A DNA stretch of 64,000 bases from CAKOSP01 sp964372145 (GCA_964372145.1 CAYJPM010000001.1:10028-74027), one strand, 5' to 3'; shown: positions 42,365 to 52,597, counted from the stretch's first letter. A program made the numbers and translations. Notes: generated from the sequence alone by a model not told the origin.

Positions 42365-45300
42365 AACTGAACCATAATATTCGAATCTAACATCTCCTAT
42401 TGTAAATTTAGTCATATTTGCACTATAACCTGTAGTTACATTACCAGTAATGTATCCAGCATTAATAGCTGCTTGTAAAGAACTAAATCTTTTATATTCA
42501 ACATTATCTACATATATAATTATTGGATGAGTTGCATCTACATAAATACTATTACTAATAGAAGCTACACCTTTAGATGATTGTGTACTACCATTAGAAC
42601 TAGCTATTGTAGAAGATATTGAATCAAATACATCAACTAATCCACTTACACCTGCAGAATAATAATTACTATTAGAAGTAGCCATATTTTTTAATATAGT
42701 TTCTTCAGCTGAATTATTTTGAATATCGTATCCTACAGTATAAATTTCAGTACCCTTAGTTTTTAAATTACTAATAGCAGCATTTCTTTTAGCAAGATCA
42801 TCCACTGTTGGTTCTCCATCACTCATAAATAGCATTACATTTTCATTACCATTAGCTGATAAATTAGTTGAACCATATAATATATCATAAGCTTTTTCTA
42901 AACCAATGTAGTATGGTGTACCACCAGTTACATCATTATCAATTTTATTTATATTGTTAATTAATGTAGTTGCTGTAGCAGCACTTGTAGCACTACCAAT
43001 CATATTTACAGTTGGGTCTTCTGGATTTAATATACACCAACCTTTATTACAATCAGTTTCAAAAGTTATAACAGTTACTGTTGATTTATCATTTGCATCT
43101 TTAAACATATTATTTATAAATTCTACACTAGCATTTTTAGCTTGTTGGAATTTATTTCCACTCATACTACCAGAAGCATCTAAAACTATAACCACATTAG
43201 TTCCTGTTAATGTTTCATTATGTTCAACAAATGAAACTGTTTTTTCTACTGTTGTATCATAAGATTTAACAATTTCAGTACCTTTTTTGATAGTTGTTTC
43301 TAATGTAGTACCTGGCACTACACTTCCTACTACAGTAGTATATACTAATGTATCTGTAGTACTTTGAGGAGTCCAAGTAATAGTATTACCTACTACTAAT
43401 GCACCAGCAGGTAAACCTTCAACAGTCATTCCTGCAGGAATTGTAATTGTATAAGTTGGTAAAGTTCCACTAGCATTATCTGGATTACTTATACTAACTG
43501 TATATGTAATTTTTTCTCCAGGTTCAACGTTAGCTTTTTTATCATCTTCACCTAATGCTTTATCAGCAGTTACATTTAAATTAACATCTGATATTTTATA
43601 ATTAACTGTATCAGTAATATTAGTATTTGATTTTAACGTTACAGTTAAAGTTCCATTTTCTAATATACTACTAGAATCAAATCCAGTTACAGTATAATCA
43701 CTACTATCTAAAGTAATAGTGTCTAAACCATCTCTAGATACACCTTCTACAGTTAATGCATTACCTAAACCACTTCCTACTATAAAAGTAGAAGGATCAA
43801 GTGTAGCATTAATTGAAACTATTTCTTTATCAGCGTCACTTCTTACAACAGTATAATCTACTGTATCAGTTACATTTTCNNNNNNNNNNNNNNNNNNNNN
43901 NNNNNNNNNNNNNNNNNNNNNNNNNNNNNNNNNNNNNNNNNNNNNNNNNNNNNNNNNNNNNNNNNNNNNNNNNNNNNNNTTGGATCAAGTGTTGCACTTA
44001 TTGAAGTAACTACTTTATCAGCATCACTTCTTACAACAGTATAATCTACTGTATCAGTTACATTTTCATCAGCAGTATATTTTACTGTTAATGTTTTATC
44101 ACCAGTTGTTGCACTAGTAAAGTCATGAGAATATTCATTTGAATTTAATACTCTTGTTTCTCCATCAGCCATAGTTGCGATTACTGTTAATGTTCCCATT
44201 TCAGCGTTTCTTTGATATGTTGTTGGATCAAGTGTTGCACTTATTGAAGTAACTACTTTATCAGCATCACTTCTTACTACAGTATAATCTACTGTATCTT
44301 TTACATTTACATCACTAACTAAAACAACAGTTAATGTTTTATCACCAGTTGTTGCACTAGTAAAGTCATGTGTATATTCATTTGAATTTAATTTATATGT
44401 TTCTCCATCATTAGTAGTAGCCATAACAGTTAATGTTCCCATTTCAGCTTCTCTTTGATAAGTTGTTGGATTAAGTGTTGCATTTATTGATTTAATAGTC
44501 ATATCAAAATCACTTCTTACAACTTCAACAACTCTAGTAACTTGAACTGCTTTATTACCATTTTCATCTACTACATTGTAAGTTACAGTATAAATACCTA
44601 ATTTATCAACATTTACATCACTTGAATCAATTACTAAGTCACCAGATATATCACCATAATGGTTATCAAATGCAGTTGCACCTAATTCAACATATGCTGA
44701 TTCTCTTTGAATAGTTATTTTTTCATCACCTAATAATGTAATTACAGGTATAGTTGTATCTTCTACAATTATGTTTCTAGATTCTGTTACTTCGTTACCC
44801 CATCTATCTGTTAATACATAATCTAAAACGTAAGTTCCAACTGTATTTGTATCAACATTTCCAGTTATAACTGCTCCATTAGTTAATGTATCATGAGGAT
44901 CTAATGTAAAAGTATAATCTTCTACAAAAGCAGTACCTACTTCTAATGTTACATCCTTAACATTTAAAGTTGGTAAAATAGTATCAGGATACTCATTTTC
45001 ATCTTCAGGATCAGTATTTTCATCTATTTCTTCTTCATTAGTGAAACCATCACCATCTTCATCACCATCAGGATCTAATACTACTAATACTCTCGTACCA
45101 GCTGCTAAATTTCCTGAAGTATCAGTTGCAGTATAATTAACTATATGATTTCCAATAGCTAATGCAGAAGTATCAGTTATACTACTTATAGCTACTAAAG
45201 TATCATTATCGTCAGTTACTGTAACACCAGTTAAAGTATTATAATTAGAACCTTCTAAAATAATTACTCTATTTGGATTAACAGTAATAACAGGTGCATT

Positions 45301-45516
45301 ATCTATTGGTGCATTATCATCTTCGTCATCACTTATAACAGGTTGATCCGTTATATTGTCATCATTATTATCTTGATTATTATCATCGTCATTATCAGTT
45401 TCATCTTCGACTTGAACAGGATCATTACTAAAACCAGTATCAGTTCCCGCAAAAGTGTAAGAAACAAATCCAATAAGTAAAAACAATATAATCGCTATAA
45501 TTTTTTTTCTACTCAT
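42359..45516 (-). CDS. large secreted surface protein: DUF5011/Ig-like modules, 81-residue repeats and a VWA domain, with an assembly gap
   Basis: One gene, split by the N-run at 43880-43979. Upstream part (45516-43980): signal-type start (MSRKKIIAIILFLLIGFVSYTFAG), acidic linker, a Ca-binding-like DPDGDEDGDGFTNEEE stretch, two or three DUF5011/Ig-like domains, and an 81-aa repeat beginning SDADKVVTSISATLDP with three starts. Downstream part (43879-42359) is open in the same reading sense: end of one repeat, DUF11-like modules (EPGEKITYTVSISNPDNASG), then a von Willebrand A domain with the metal site LDASGSMSGN near 43180. No LPXTG anchor at the end. Likely an adhesin or matrix protein. ATG 45516 has GGGGAG. 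Total length is unknown because of the gap. Confidence 0.85.
43880..43979. other. assembly gap (100 N) in the 81-residue repeats
   Basis: A block of exactly 100 N, an arbitrary placeholder. The flanks are at repeat positions 16 and 69, so at least about 155 bases are missing, plus any whole 243-base units. Confidence 0.97.
43980..44514 (-). repeat. tandem 243-bp coding repeat (81 residues)
   Basis: Repeat starts at 44514, 44271 and 44028 are exactly 243 bases apart. Units differ at a few residues (e.g. TYQREAEMGTLTVMATTND against TYQRNAEMGTLTVIATMAD). Confidence 0.85.
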
Positions 45517-45537
45517 ATCTATTTCTCCCCTCTATCA

Positions 45538-45567
45538 TTATATGCATAAAAATTACCATGCATATAA
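45538..45567 (-). repeat. leader inverted repeat upstream of the VWA gene
   Basis: TTATATGCAT and ATGCATATAA, 10-bp perfect, 10-base spacer, between promoter and ribosome site. It may be a 5'-UTR hairpin or a protein site. Confidence 0.6.
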
Positions 45568-45588
45568 GAAAATATAAGTTATAGAGTT

Positions 45589-45617
45589 ATTCTATATCTT
45601 TTGTCGAATATTGTCAA
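45589..45617 (-). promoter_or_regulatory. promoter of the VWA surface gene
   Basis: Minus-strand TTGACA (45612-45617), 17-base spacer, TAGAAT (45589-45594), ~70 bases before the start codon. Confidence 0.85.
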
Positions 45618-45693
45618 CTAAAAAGTAACATTATCGTCACTTTCTAGTTAAAATAGCTAGAAAAATGGATATATTATTATTTTAAATAAAAAA

Positions 45694-45717
45694 AAGACCA
45701 AAATATATTTTGATCTT
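45694..45717 (-). terminator. terminator after the SNDNN-repeat gene
   Basis: Near-palindromic stem around AAAATATATTTT with one mismatch, then T8 on the minus strand. Confidence 0.7.
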
Positions 45718-45737
45718 AATTATAATAATATTATATA

Positions 45738-47489
45738 TTATTCACCATAGTAATAAAATTTATTTTCTAAGAAACTATAAGTGAATTTTGCTAAAATTGT
45801 TTTTTCAGTAATAAACTCACAATTTTTTATATCTAATAAACTACAGTTTGAAATATCATCGAAATCAAATTTAGAAGTATATTCAAATTCAATTTTTTCT
45901 ATTTCTTTATCGCTTACTTCAGCATAATAAATTGGATTAGTATGCCATTTTAAGTTGAATGTAATTACTTCAGTAGTACCATCTGCAAAATAAACAGTTG
46001 CATCTTTTATTTCAGTATCAGCTAAACCATCAACATCTATTATTAATAATTTATTTCCTGCTGCAGGTTTAATAGTTTCACTAAAGATTAAATAACTAAT
46101 TTTATATTCATCAACTAAACTAAGCATTAAGTTAGTATCATTATTAATTCTTTTATAATTAGCAATTACAACAGTTTCACCATCAACTTTAACATTATCT
46201 AAAGTTTCATGTTCAACTCCGTTTACTGACCAATTAACTAACTTAAATCCTTCATATAAATTATTAAAATCAGTATATCTATCCATATTAGGATTAAATA
46301 CATTACAAACTTCTAATATATTAGAGTTGTTAACTTTTAAAGAGTTACCACAATTTGAAATTAAAGTTTCAGTTCCTTCTACATTAGTTTTAACACTAAG
46401 ACTGTATAAGAAGTATAAACTATATTCCACTTTGGTTTCATTACCAGCTAAATCTCTAACAATTATATAGTGTTCACCTTCTTTTTCAGAAACTAATGAT
46501 TCAGAAGTTATATAATAACCATTTTCCATTACTTCTCTAGGTAAACCAGTATTTTTTTCTAAATATCCTATTCCAAAATCATCACTAACTTTGATTTTGA
46601 TTTTGTCATTATAGATATCACCAGTCATTATATCATTTCCACCAGTTTTAATAGTTGGTGCAGTGAAGTCTAAAATAAAACTATAAGAAGCACAATTATC
46701 GTAAATATCACATACTACAATAGTATTGTCGCCTTCTTTAGCACCATGATTGATATCTTTTTCTTCGTTTGATATTGTTTTAATATGTAATGTTTTAACA
46801 TCATCACTGTTTTTAACATAAATATCTACACCATTTAATTTAATAGATTTAATTTCAGTATCATCAGTCATTTTTATTGCTACTGAACTAAATACATCAA
46901 CATATGAATCTCCATATGGAACATTTTGAGTTCCTATTGTACCATCATTATTTTTAATTTCTATTACTGGTAAAACATTATCGTTTAAATCTTCATCATC
47001 ATCTGAATTATCATCATTTGAATTGTTATCATTTGAATTATTATCATTTGAATTATTATCATTTGAANNNNNNNNNNNNNNNNNNNNNNNNNNNNNNNNN
47101 NNNNNNNNNNNNNNNNNNNNNNNNNNNNNNNNNNNNNNNNNNNNNNNNNNNNNNNNNNNNNNNNNNNAATTATTATCATTTGAATTGTTATCATTTGAAT
47201 TATTATCATTTGAATTATTATCATTTGAATTGTTATCATTTGAATTATTATCATTTGAATTGTTATCATTTGAATTGTTATCATTTGAATTGTTATCATT
47301 TGAATTATTATCATTTGAATTATTATCATTTAAATTATTATCATTTGAATTATTATCATTTGAATTATTATCATTTGAATTATTTTCGTTTAATAATATA
47401 GGACTATTACCTTCAATACCTGCAAAAGTATATGAAGTAAAACCTATAATTAAAAACAATATAATTGCCACTATTTTTTTCTTACTCAT
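45738..47489 (-). CDS. secreted protein with SNDNN repeat linker, interrupted by an assembly gap
   Basis: At least ~580 aa. The start MSKKKIVAIILFLIIGFTSYTFAG is a paralogue of the start of the VWA protein, so both share a signal type. A low-complexity linker of SNDNN pentapeptides follows, containing 100 N at 47068-47167. Then come ~400 residues of beta-rich extracellular domains with Cys residues spread through them (e.g. VCDIYDNCASYSF, SDDFGIGYLEKNTG, RDLAGNETKVEYSL), similar to Ig-like surface modules. ATG 47489 has GGGAGAG; an in-frame start 60 bases upstream lies across the promoter, so it is rejected. A consensus promoter precedes the gene. Role: adhesion or surface display, unknown. 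Confidence 0.8.
   Translation of the reverse strand: MSKKKIVAIILFLIIGFTSYTFAGIEGNSPILLNENNSNDNNSNDNNSNDNNLNDNNSNDNNSNDNNSNDNNSNDNNSNDNNSNDNNSNDNNSNDNNSNDNNSNDNNXXXXXXXXXXXXXXXXXXXXXXXXXXXXXXXXXXSNDNNSNDNNSNDNNSNDDNSDDDEDLNDNVLPVIEIKNNDGTIGTQNVPYGDSYVDVFSSVAIKMTDDTEIKSIKLNGVDIYVKNSDDVKTLHIKTISNEEKDINHGAKEGDNTIVVCDIYDNCASYSFILDFTAPTIKTGGNDIMTGDIYNDKIKIKVSDDFGIGYLEKNTGLPREVMENGYYITSESLVSEKEGEHYIIVRDLAGNETKVEYSLYFLYSLSVKTNVEGTETLISNCGNSLKVNNSNILEVCNVFNPNMDRYTDFNNLYEGFKLVNWSVNGVEHETLDNVKVDGETVVIANYKRINNDTNLMLSLVDEYKISYLIFSETIKPAAGNKLLIIDVDGLADTEIKDATVYFADGTTEVITFNLKWHTNPIYYAEVSDKEIEKIEFEYTSKFDFDDISNCSLLDIKNCEFITEKTILAKFTYSFLENKFYYYGE
47008..47396 (-). repeat. 15-bp tandem repeat encoding SNDNN
   Basis: Unit TCATTTGAATTATTA (plus-strand view) with synonymous T/C variants. 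The repeat is in frame, so unit gain or loss keeps the gene open. It contains the gap at 47068-47167. Confidence 0.9.
47068..47167. other. assembly gap (100 N) in the SNDNN repeat
   Basis: Exactly 100 N; copy number of the repeat is therefore unknown. Confidence 0.97.
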
Positions 47490-47517
47490 ACTATTTTCTC
47501 TCCCTTTAATACAACAT

Positions 47518-47546
47518 ATTATAGCAATATAATACAAATATGTCAA
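47518..47546 (-). promoter_or_regulatory. consensus promoter of the SNDNN-repeat gene
   Basis: Minus-strand TTGACA (47541-47546), 17-base spacer, TATAAT (47518-47523): a perfect sigma-A consensus. Confidence 0.9.
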
Positions 47547-47562
47547 CACGTACTATTAAAAA

Positions 47563-47582
47563 AAGTAACAAAAATGTTACTT
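47563..47582 (-). terminator. terminator after deoD
   Basis: Stem AAGTAAC / GTTACTT with a 6-base loop overlapping the stop codon, A-run giving U's on the minus strand. Confidence 0.7.
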
Positions 47583-48312
47583 ATTTAATAATTGAATCTA
47601 AAGCTAACTTTATCATGTCATTAAGTGATTTTTCACGATCCTCGATAGATAGCACAACATCACTATATTTAGAATCAACAGCAGTTGCCATTATCGCAGC
47701 TTTTCTTCCCATAGAATTAGCTATATGAACTATAGCGAAACCTTCCATTTCTTCGCCCAAAGGTTTAATACCTTCTGGAACTCTTTTAAGTGCTGCCTCC
47801 GAATCAACATAAGGCCCAAATACATCCATTGTCATAATTGTTCCGAAATGAATTTTTTGATTTAACTCTTCAGCTGTTTTTTTAATATTATTATTTAAAC
47901 TAGCATCAGCTTTTACTAAACATCCTTTATAACCATTATATTGATATGCAAAATTTGATTGAGTATATAAATTCTCTGCTACAATAATTTCTGGTATCTC
48001 AACAGATTTATCCACTACACCACATGTACCAAATCTAATTATTTTTTCAACATTGAAATAATGAAATAATTCAAATACATATATACTTGCACTTGGCATA
48101 CCCATACCATGCGCAAAAACTGTAACTCTTTTTCCTTTATATGTACCTGTATATCCAAACATATTTCTAACCGTATTAATAAGTTTAGCATTTTCTAAAA
48201 AATTCTCTGCTACATATTTAGCTCTAAGTGGATCTCCTGGCATTATAACAAGCGGAGCAATGTCACTTATATTATTAACTTTAATATGAATTGGTTCTTC
48301 TCCTATAAACAT
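47581..48312 (-). CDS. deoD: purine-nucleoside phosphorylase (DeoD type)
   Basis: A 243-aa enzyme, phosphorolysing purine (deoxy)nucleosides to base and pentose 1-phosphate; hexameric in this family. The MPGDPLRAKYVAENFLE motif, GTCGVV-type FGTCGVVD and EMEGFAI near the end are present. An in-frame ATG nine bases earlier directly abuts AAGGAG, so ATG 48312 is preferred. No purine riboswitch is seen upstream. Confidence 0.95.
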   Translation of the reverse strand: MFIGEEPIHIKVNNISDIAPLVIMPGDPLRAKYVAENFLENAKLINTVRNMFGYTGTYKGKRVTVFAHGMGMPSASIYVFELFHYFNVEKIIRFGTCGVVDKSVEIPEIIVAENLYTQSNFAYQYNGYKGCLVKADASLNNNIKKTAEELNQKIHFGTIMTMDVFGPYVDSEAALKRVPEGIKPLGEEMEGFAIVHIANSMGRKAAIMATAVDSKYSDVVLSIEDREKSLNDMIKLALDSIIK

Positions 48313-48352
48313 TTTATCCATCTCCTTCTATTATAATACTAACATATTTTTA

Positions 48353-50125
48353 TTAATTTTCAAACTGCGAATTATATAAATCTGCATAAAATCCGTTTTT
48401 CTTTAAAAGTTCTTCATGATTTCCTTGTTCTAATATATTACCATTTTTAAGAACCAGTATTAAATCAGCATTTTTTATTGTCGACAAACGATGAGCAATA
48501 ATAAATGATGTTTTACCTTTTGTAAGTTTATCCATAGCTTTTTGAACTAACTTTTCAGTTCTAGTATCTACATTACTTGTAGCTTCATCTAATATTAAAA
48601 ATGGAGATGTACTTAAACTAGCTCTAGCTATTGTAAGTAATTGTTTTTCTCCTGAAGACAAACTTTCAGCATCACTTAATATAGTGTTATATCCGTTAGG
48701 TAAAGATTTTATTAAATGATCTATCCCTATTTCTTCACAAACTTTTTTAACATCCTTATCAGTTACGTTATTTTGATTATATTTTATGTTATTTAAAATT
48801 GTATCTTCAAACAACCAAGTGTCTTGCAAAACCATACAAAATAATTCATGAACATTCTCTCTAGTAATATCTTGAATATTTACATCATCAATAATTATAT
48901 TACCTTCATTTATTTCATAAAATCTCATTAATAAATTTACAAGTGTTGTTTTACCAGCACCTGTTGGCCCAACAATAGCTATTTTTTGACCAGCTTTGAT
49001 ATCACTAGAAAAATCTTTAATTATTAATTTGTTTTCATCGTAACCAAATTTTACATTTTCAAACTTAATATGACCTTTAATATTATCTATAATATTTTTC
49101 TTATGTGACTCATCTACTAATTCTTCTTCATCTAAAAATTCAAAAACCCTTTCAGAAGCTGCAGCTATAGATTGTAATCCAGACATAACTTGAGCCATAT
49201 TACTAAGTGAATTAGTTAACAACCTAACATATATCATATATGCAACTATTACACCAAAAGTTATATATCCTTCTAATGCTAAATAAGCTCCCATTACCGT
49301 AACAGCAACATAACCAAAGTTACCTACAAAGGACATAAGTGGCATCATCAATCCAGATAAAAATTGACTATATTTAGCACTAGTAAATAATTTATCATTA
49401 TATTTGTTAAATGTTTCTTTAACGTCATCACTAGCGTTATAAACTTTAACAATATTATGTGAAGAATAAACTTCTTCAATATGACCATTTAATTTACCCA
49501 ATTCATTTTGTTGTATATTAAAATATTTTTGCGATTTTGAAAGTATTAATCCCATCACAGCAAATCCTATTAAACTAGCTAATATTGCAGTTATAGTCAT
49601 TACAACATTTGTTATAAACATCATTATAATTAAACCAAATAATAAAAATATTGAAGAAAATAATGTAACTAAACTTTGGTCTAAAGATTGACTAACTAAA
49701 TCAACATCATTAGACACTCTTGATAATATATCACCTGTTGTATTAGAATCAAAATATTTAAGAGGTATCCTATTTACTTTATGCGATATTTTATTTCTTA
49801 AATTTTTACAATAAGTTTGATTTATAGTTGAAGTTATTATCCCTTGCGTAAAAGAAAAAGCCCAACTAAATACATATATTCCAATTAATATTAAAGAAAG
49901 TTTCAAAATTTCATTAGTATCTATACCTACTATTATTCCTTCAGTAATAAGATCAGTAATATCAGATAATCTGTTAGGACCAATTATAGTAAGAATAGCA
50001 CTTAGTATTGCAAAACTAATTGTAGTAAATATTAAAAATTTATTTTCAGATAAGCCTTTAAATAATCTTCCAATAGTTGATTTAAAATTCTTTGCTTTAT
50101 CTTGACTTTGATTATTCCTATTCAT
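48353..50125 (-). CDS. ABC exporter, canonical half (ATP-binding/permease)
   Basis: A 590-aa type IV ABC half-transporter: six membrane helices (~30-310) then a nucleotide-binding domain. Walker A is GPTGAGKTT, signature LSSGEKQ, Walker B LILDEATSNVD with the catalytic Glu, and the switch motif IIAHRLSTI with His. It begins 8 bases inside the end of the partner gene. In heterodimeric exporters (LmrCD, BmrCD, TM287/288 type) one half keeps the catalytic residues; this is that half. Substrate unknown. Confidence 0.93.
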   Translation of the reverse strand: MNRNNQSQDKAKNFKSTIGRLFKGLSENKFLIFTTISFAILSAILTIIGPNRLSDITDLITEGIIVGIDTNEILKLSLILIGIYVFSWAFSFTQGIITSTINQTYCKNLRNKISHKVNRIPLKYFDSNTTGDILSRVSNDVDLVSQSLDQSLVTLFSSIFLLFGLIIMMFITNVVMTITAILASLIGFAVMGLILSKSQKYFNIQQNELGKLNGHIEEVYSSHNIVKVYNASDDVKETFNKYNDKLFTSAKYSQFLSGLMMPLMSFVGNFGYVAVTVMGAYLALEGYITFGVIVAYMIYVRLLTNSLSNMAQVMSGLQSIAAASERVFEFLDEEELVDESHKKNIIDNIKGHIKFENVKFGYDENKLIIKDFSSDIKAGQKIAIVGPTGAGKTTLVNLLMRFYEINEGNIIIDDVNIQDITRENVHELFCMVLQDTWLFEDTILNNIKYNQNNVTDKDVKKVCEEIGIDHLIKSLPNGYNTILSDAESLSSGEKQLLTIARASLSTSPFLILDEATSNVDTRTEKLVQKAMDKLTKGKTSFIIAHRLSTIKNADLILVLKNGNILEQGNHEELLKKNGFYADLYNSQFEN

Positions 50126-51869
50126 TTTCTAGCTCCTTTTCAGATAATTGTGATTCTGCTATTTCTTTATATATTTTACATTTTTTAAGTAATTCTTGAT
50201 GAGTACCTGATCCAACTAACTTACCTTCATCTATTACTAGTATTTTATCTGCATTCATTATAGTACCTATTCTTTGACCAACAATTATAGTAGTTGCATC
50301 CTTAGTATACTTTTTAAGATTCTTTCTTAAATTACTATCTGTTTTATAATCTAAAGCAGAAAATGAATCATCAAAGATAAAAAATTCTGGTTTTCTAGCT
50401 ACTGCTCTTGCAATAGCTAATCTTTGTTTTTGTCCACCAGATATGTTAGTACCTCTACTAGCTATTTTAGAATTTATACCTTTATCTAATTTATTAACAA
50501 ATTCTTTAGCTTCAGCTATTTCTATTGCCTCTTCAATTAATTTTTTTGAAATATTATCACTACCATATGAAACATTAGATTTAACACTACCCTTAAATAT
50601 TACAGACTTTTGCGGTACATAACCTAATTTACTATATAAGTAATCTAAATCAAAGTTTTTTATATTAACTCCATTAATTAAAATTTCACCTTCTGTTACA
50701 TCATAAAATCTAGGAATTAAATTTATTAAACTAGATTTACCACTAGCTGTTCCACCTATAATAGCTAATGTTTCACCTTTATTAATTGAAAATGATATAT
50801 TATCAATTACTTTTTCTTCAGCATCAGGATACATAAATGAAACATTTTTAAATTCTAATTTACCAATTTCTTTTTGTTCTTCTTTAAATGGACCAGTTTT
50901 AATACTACTACTGTTAGATAGTACTTCTGAAATTCTAGACGCAGACACAGCAGATCTTGGGTACATAATAACAATCATAACTAACATTAAAAACGCCATT
51001 ATTATTTGCATAGCATATGATGAAAATACTATCATATCACCAAATATATTTATTTTATCAAGCATTTGCGCTTCATTAATAATATAAGCACCCGATAAAT
51101 ATATAACAACTGTTAAACTAGACATTATAAGTGTCATCGTTGGAAAAAGAAGTGACATCATTTTACTTATAAACAAATTTGTTGAAGCATAATCATCATT
51201 AGCTTTATCAAACTTTTTTTGATGATATGCTTCAGCATTAAAAGCTTTAATAACACGAATACCAGTTATATTTTCTCTCATAATAGTATTTAATTTATCA
51301 GTTAATTTTTGTACAATTTTAGTTTTAGGTAATGCAAATACAACTATAACTGCTACTACTATTAACAATATCAATACTGCAATTCCTACATAACTAGACC
51401 ACTGTAAACTTTTACCAGCAATTTTTGTTACAGCCCAAATTGATAAAATTGGTGCTTTGATTATAACTTGTAATCCCATAGCTATAAATCTTTGTACATT
51501 AGCTATATCATTCGTTGTTCTAACAATTAAACTAGATACAGAAAATTTCTTTATTTCTTCCATCCCAAAGTCTACAACATTATCAAAAGTTTCTTTTCTA
51601 ATTCTATTAGAAAGACTAGCTGCAATATGTGCAACAAAATATCCAGTTACAAGTGCCGACGCAAAACTTCCCAATGCACATAAAAGCATTTTTAATCCTG
51701 GATCAATTATATCAGATAATACTGCACCATCCATTTGTAGTATTCTTGTCATATCCGACATATAATCTGGTAATTTTAAATCTAACCAAACTTGTAAAAC
51801 AATAAAACCTATAATAGGTATTAATAATAACAATTCTTTTATTGTTATTTTTCTTAATAATTTAAACAT
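50118..51869 (-). CDS. ABC exporter, degenerate-site half (ATP-binding/permease)
   Basis: A 583-aa partner of the downstream half. Walker A reads GGTASGKSS, the signature ISGGQKQR is intact, Walker B reads FFIFDDSFSALD with Asp in place of the catalytic Glu, and the switch region TIIVGQRIGTI has Gln in place of His. These are the known changes of the non-hydrolysing site in heterodimeric exporters. First gene of the pair; ATG 51869 follows AGAGGAA. Confidence 0.93.
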   Translation of the reverse strand: MFKLLRKITIKELLLLIPIIGFIVLQVWLDLKLPDYMSDMTRILQMDGAVLSDIIDPGLKMLLCALGSFASALVTGYFVAHIAASLSNRIRKETFDNVVDFGMEEIKKFSVSSLIVRTTNDIANVQRFIAMGLQVIIKAPILSIWAVTKIAGKSLQWSSYVGIAVLILLIVVAVIVVFALPKTKIVQKLTDKLNTIMRENITGIRVIKAFNAEAYHQKKFDKANDDYASTNLFISKMMSLLFPTMTLIMSSLTVVIYLSGAYIINEAQMLDKINIFGDMIVFSSYAMQIIMAFLMLVMIVIMYPRSAVSASRISEVLSNSSSIKTGPFKEEQKEIGKLEFKNVSFMYPDAEEKVIDNISFSINKGETLAIIGGTASGKSSLINLIPRFYDVTEGEILINGVNIKNFDLDYLYSKLGYVPQKSVIFKGSVKSNVSYGSDNISKKLIEEAIEIAEAKEFVNKLDKGINSKIASRGTNISGGQKQRLAIARAVARKPEFFIFDDSFSALDYKTDSNLRKNLKKYTKDATTIIVGQRIGTIMNADKILVIDEGKLVGSGTHQELLKKCKIYKEIAESQLSEKELENE

Positions 51870-51961
51870 TTTCTATTCCTCTTTCATCATTATATATATT
51901 AACATAATAAATATTTATATTCTATAAAAGCAACAATATTTCACATAAGTTTCATAAAAAA

Positions 51962-51990
51962 ATTATTTACCTAAGCATTTGGTAAATAAT
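51962..51990 (-). terminator. terminator after the SanA-like gene
   Basis: A 10-bp perfect stem ATTATTTACC / GGTAAATAAT overlapping the last codons, then T7 on the minus strand. Confidence 0.8.
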
Positions 51991-52597
51991 CTTCTATTGT
52001 TTCAGGTTTGGGTTTAAAAATACTTAACACAAAATCTTTGTTACGAGCTAAAATTTCTCTTACATTTCTAGTTAAAGACAACTCATCTTCTGAATAAAAT
52101 ATTACAGTATCAGCATCTATATCCAAAGATTCAGCAATAAATAACGCTCTATATATATGAAATTCTTGAGTTACTATTAATATTTTATCATAATTAAACA
52201 ATTCTTTTAAATTATATATACTTTCATATGTAGATAAGCCATTGTAATCAAGAACTATATCTTCTTCAAGTACACCTTTTTCAATCGCAAAATCTTTCAT
52301 TACATTAACTTCATCGTAATATTCTGTACTAGAATCACCACTCATTAATATTTTATCTGATACTTTAGCATTATATAAATCAACACTATGCAATATTCTT
52401 TCTTCAAGTACAGGTCCAGGTTCATCACCTATAACAGATGTACCTAATACCACTATTGCATCATACTCATAATCTTTAATATCATCAAGATTAATAATGT
52501 TATCTTTCACACTATATATGACATAATAATTTATAGAAAGTATAACTCCAATTATCAATGTTATTACTACTAATAATATAATTAATATCTTCTTCAT
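51971..52597 (-). CDS. SanA/YdcF-type DUF218 membrane protein
   Basis: A 208-aa protein with one membrane anchor (~4-24) and the DUF218 domain: YDAIVVLGTSV, DKILMSGDSS, TYESIYNLKE and ILIVTQEFHIYRALFIAE. Proteins of the SanA/ElyC type act on envelope permeability and peptidoglycan-lipid carrier processes in E. coli. ATG 52597 follows GAGGAA. It precedes the sigma/anti-sigma pair on the same strand. Confidence 0.88.
   Translation of the reverse strand: MKKILIILLVVITLIIGVILSINYYVIYSVKDNIINLDDIKDYEYDAIVVLGTSVIGDEPGPVLEERILHSVDLYNAKVSDKILMSGDSSTEYYDEVNVMKDFAIEKGVLEEDIVLDYNGLSTYESIYNLKELFNYDKILIVTQEFHIYRALFIAESLDIDADTVIFYSEDELSLTRNVREILARNKDFVLSIFKPKPETIEDYLPNA

Noticed and set aside
42359..43429. 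Separate 356-residue VWA gene starting at ATG 43429
   Set aside because: The frame is open upstream of that Met to the N-run, there is no ribosome site, and the Met falls within a DUF11-like module. It is the downstream part of the gene that starts at 45516.
47008..47396. Repeat array considered as a CRISPR
   Set aside because: The 15-bp units are contiguous without spacers and code for SNDNN within a secreted protein.
47018..47532. Plus-strand and alternative minus-strand frames through the 15-bp repeat and the N-run
   Set aside because: They are shadows of the tandem repeat; 15-bp periodicity keeps several frames open by chance.
48313..48352. Purine riboswitch upstream of deoD
   Set aside because: Only 40 bases separate it from the ABC transporter gene; too short for an aptamer.
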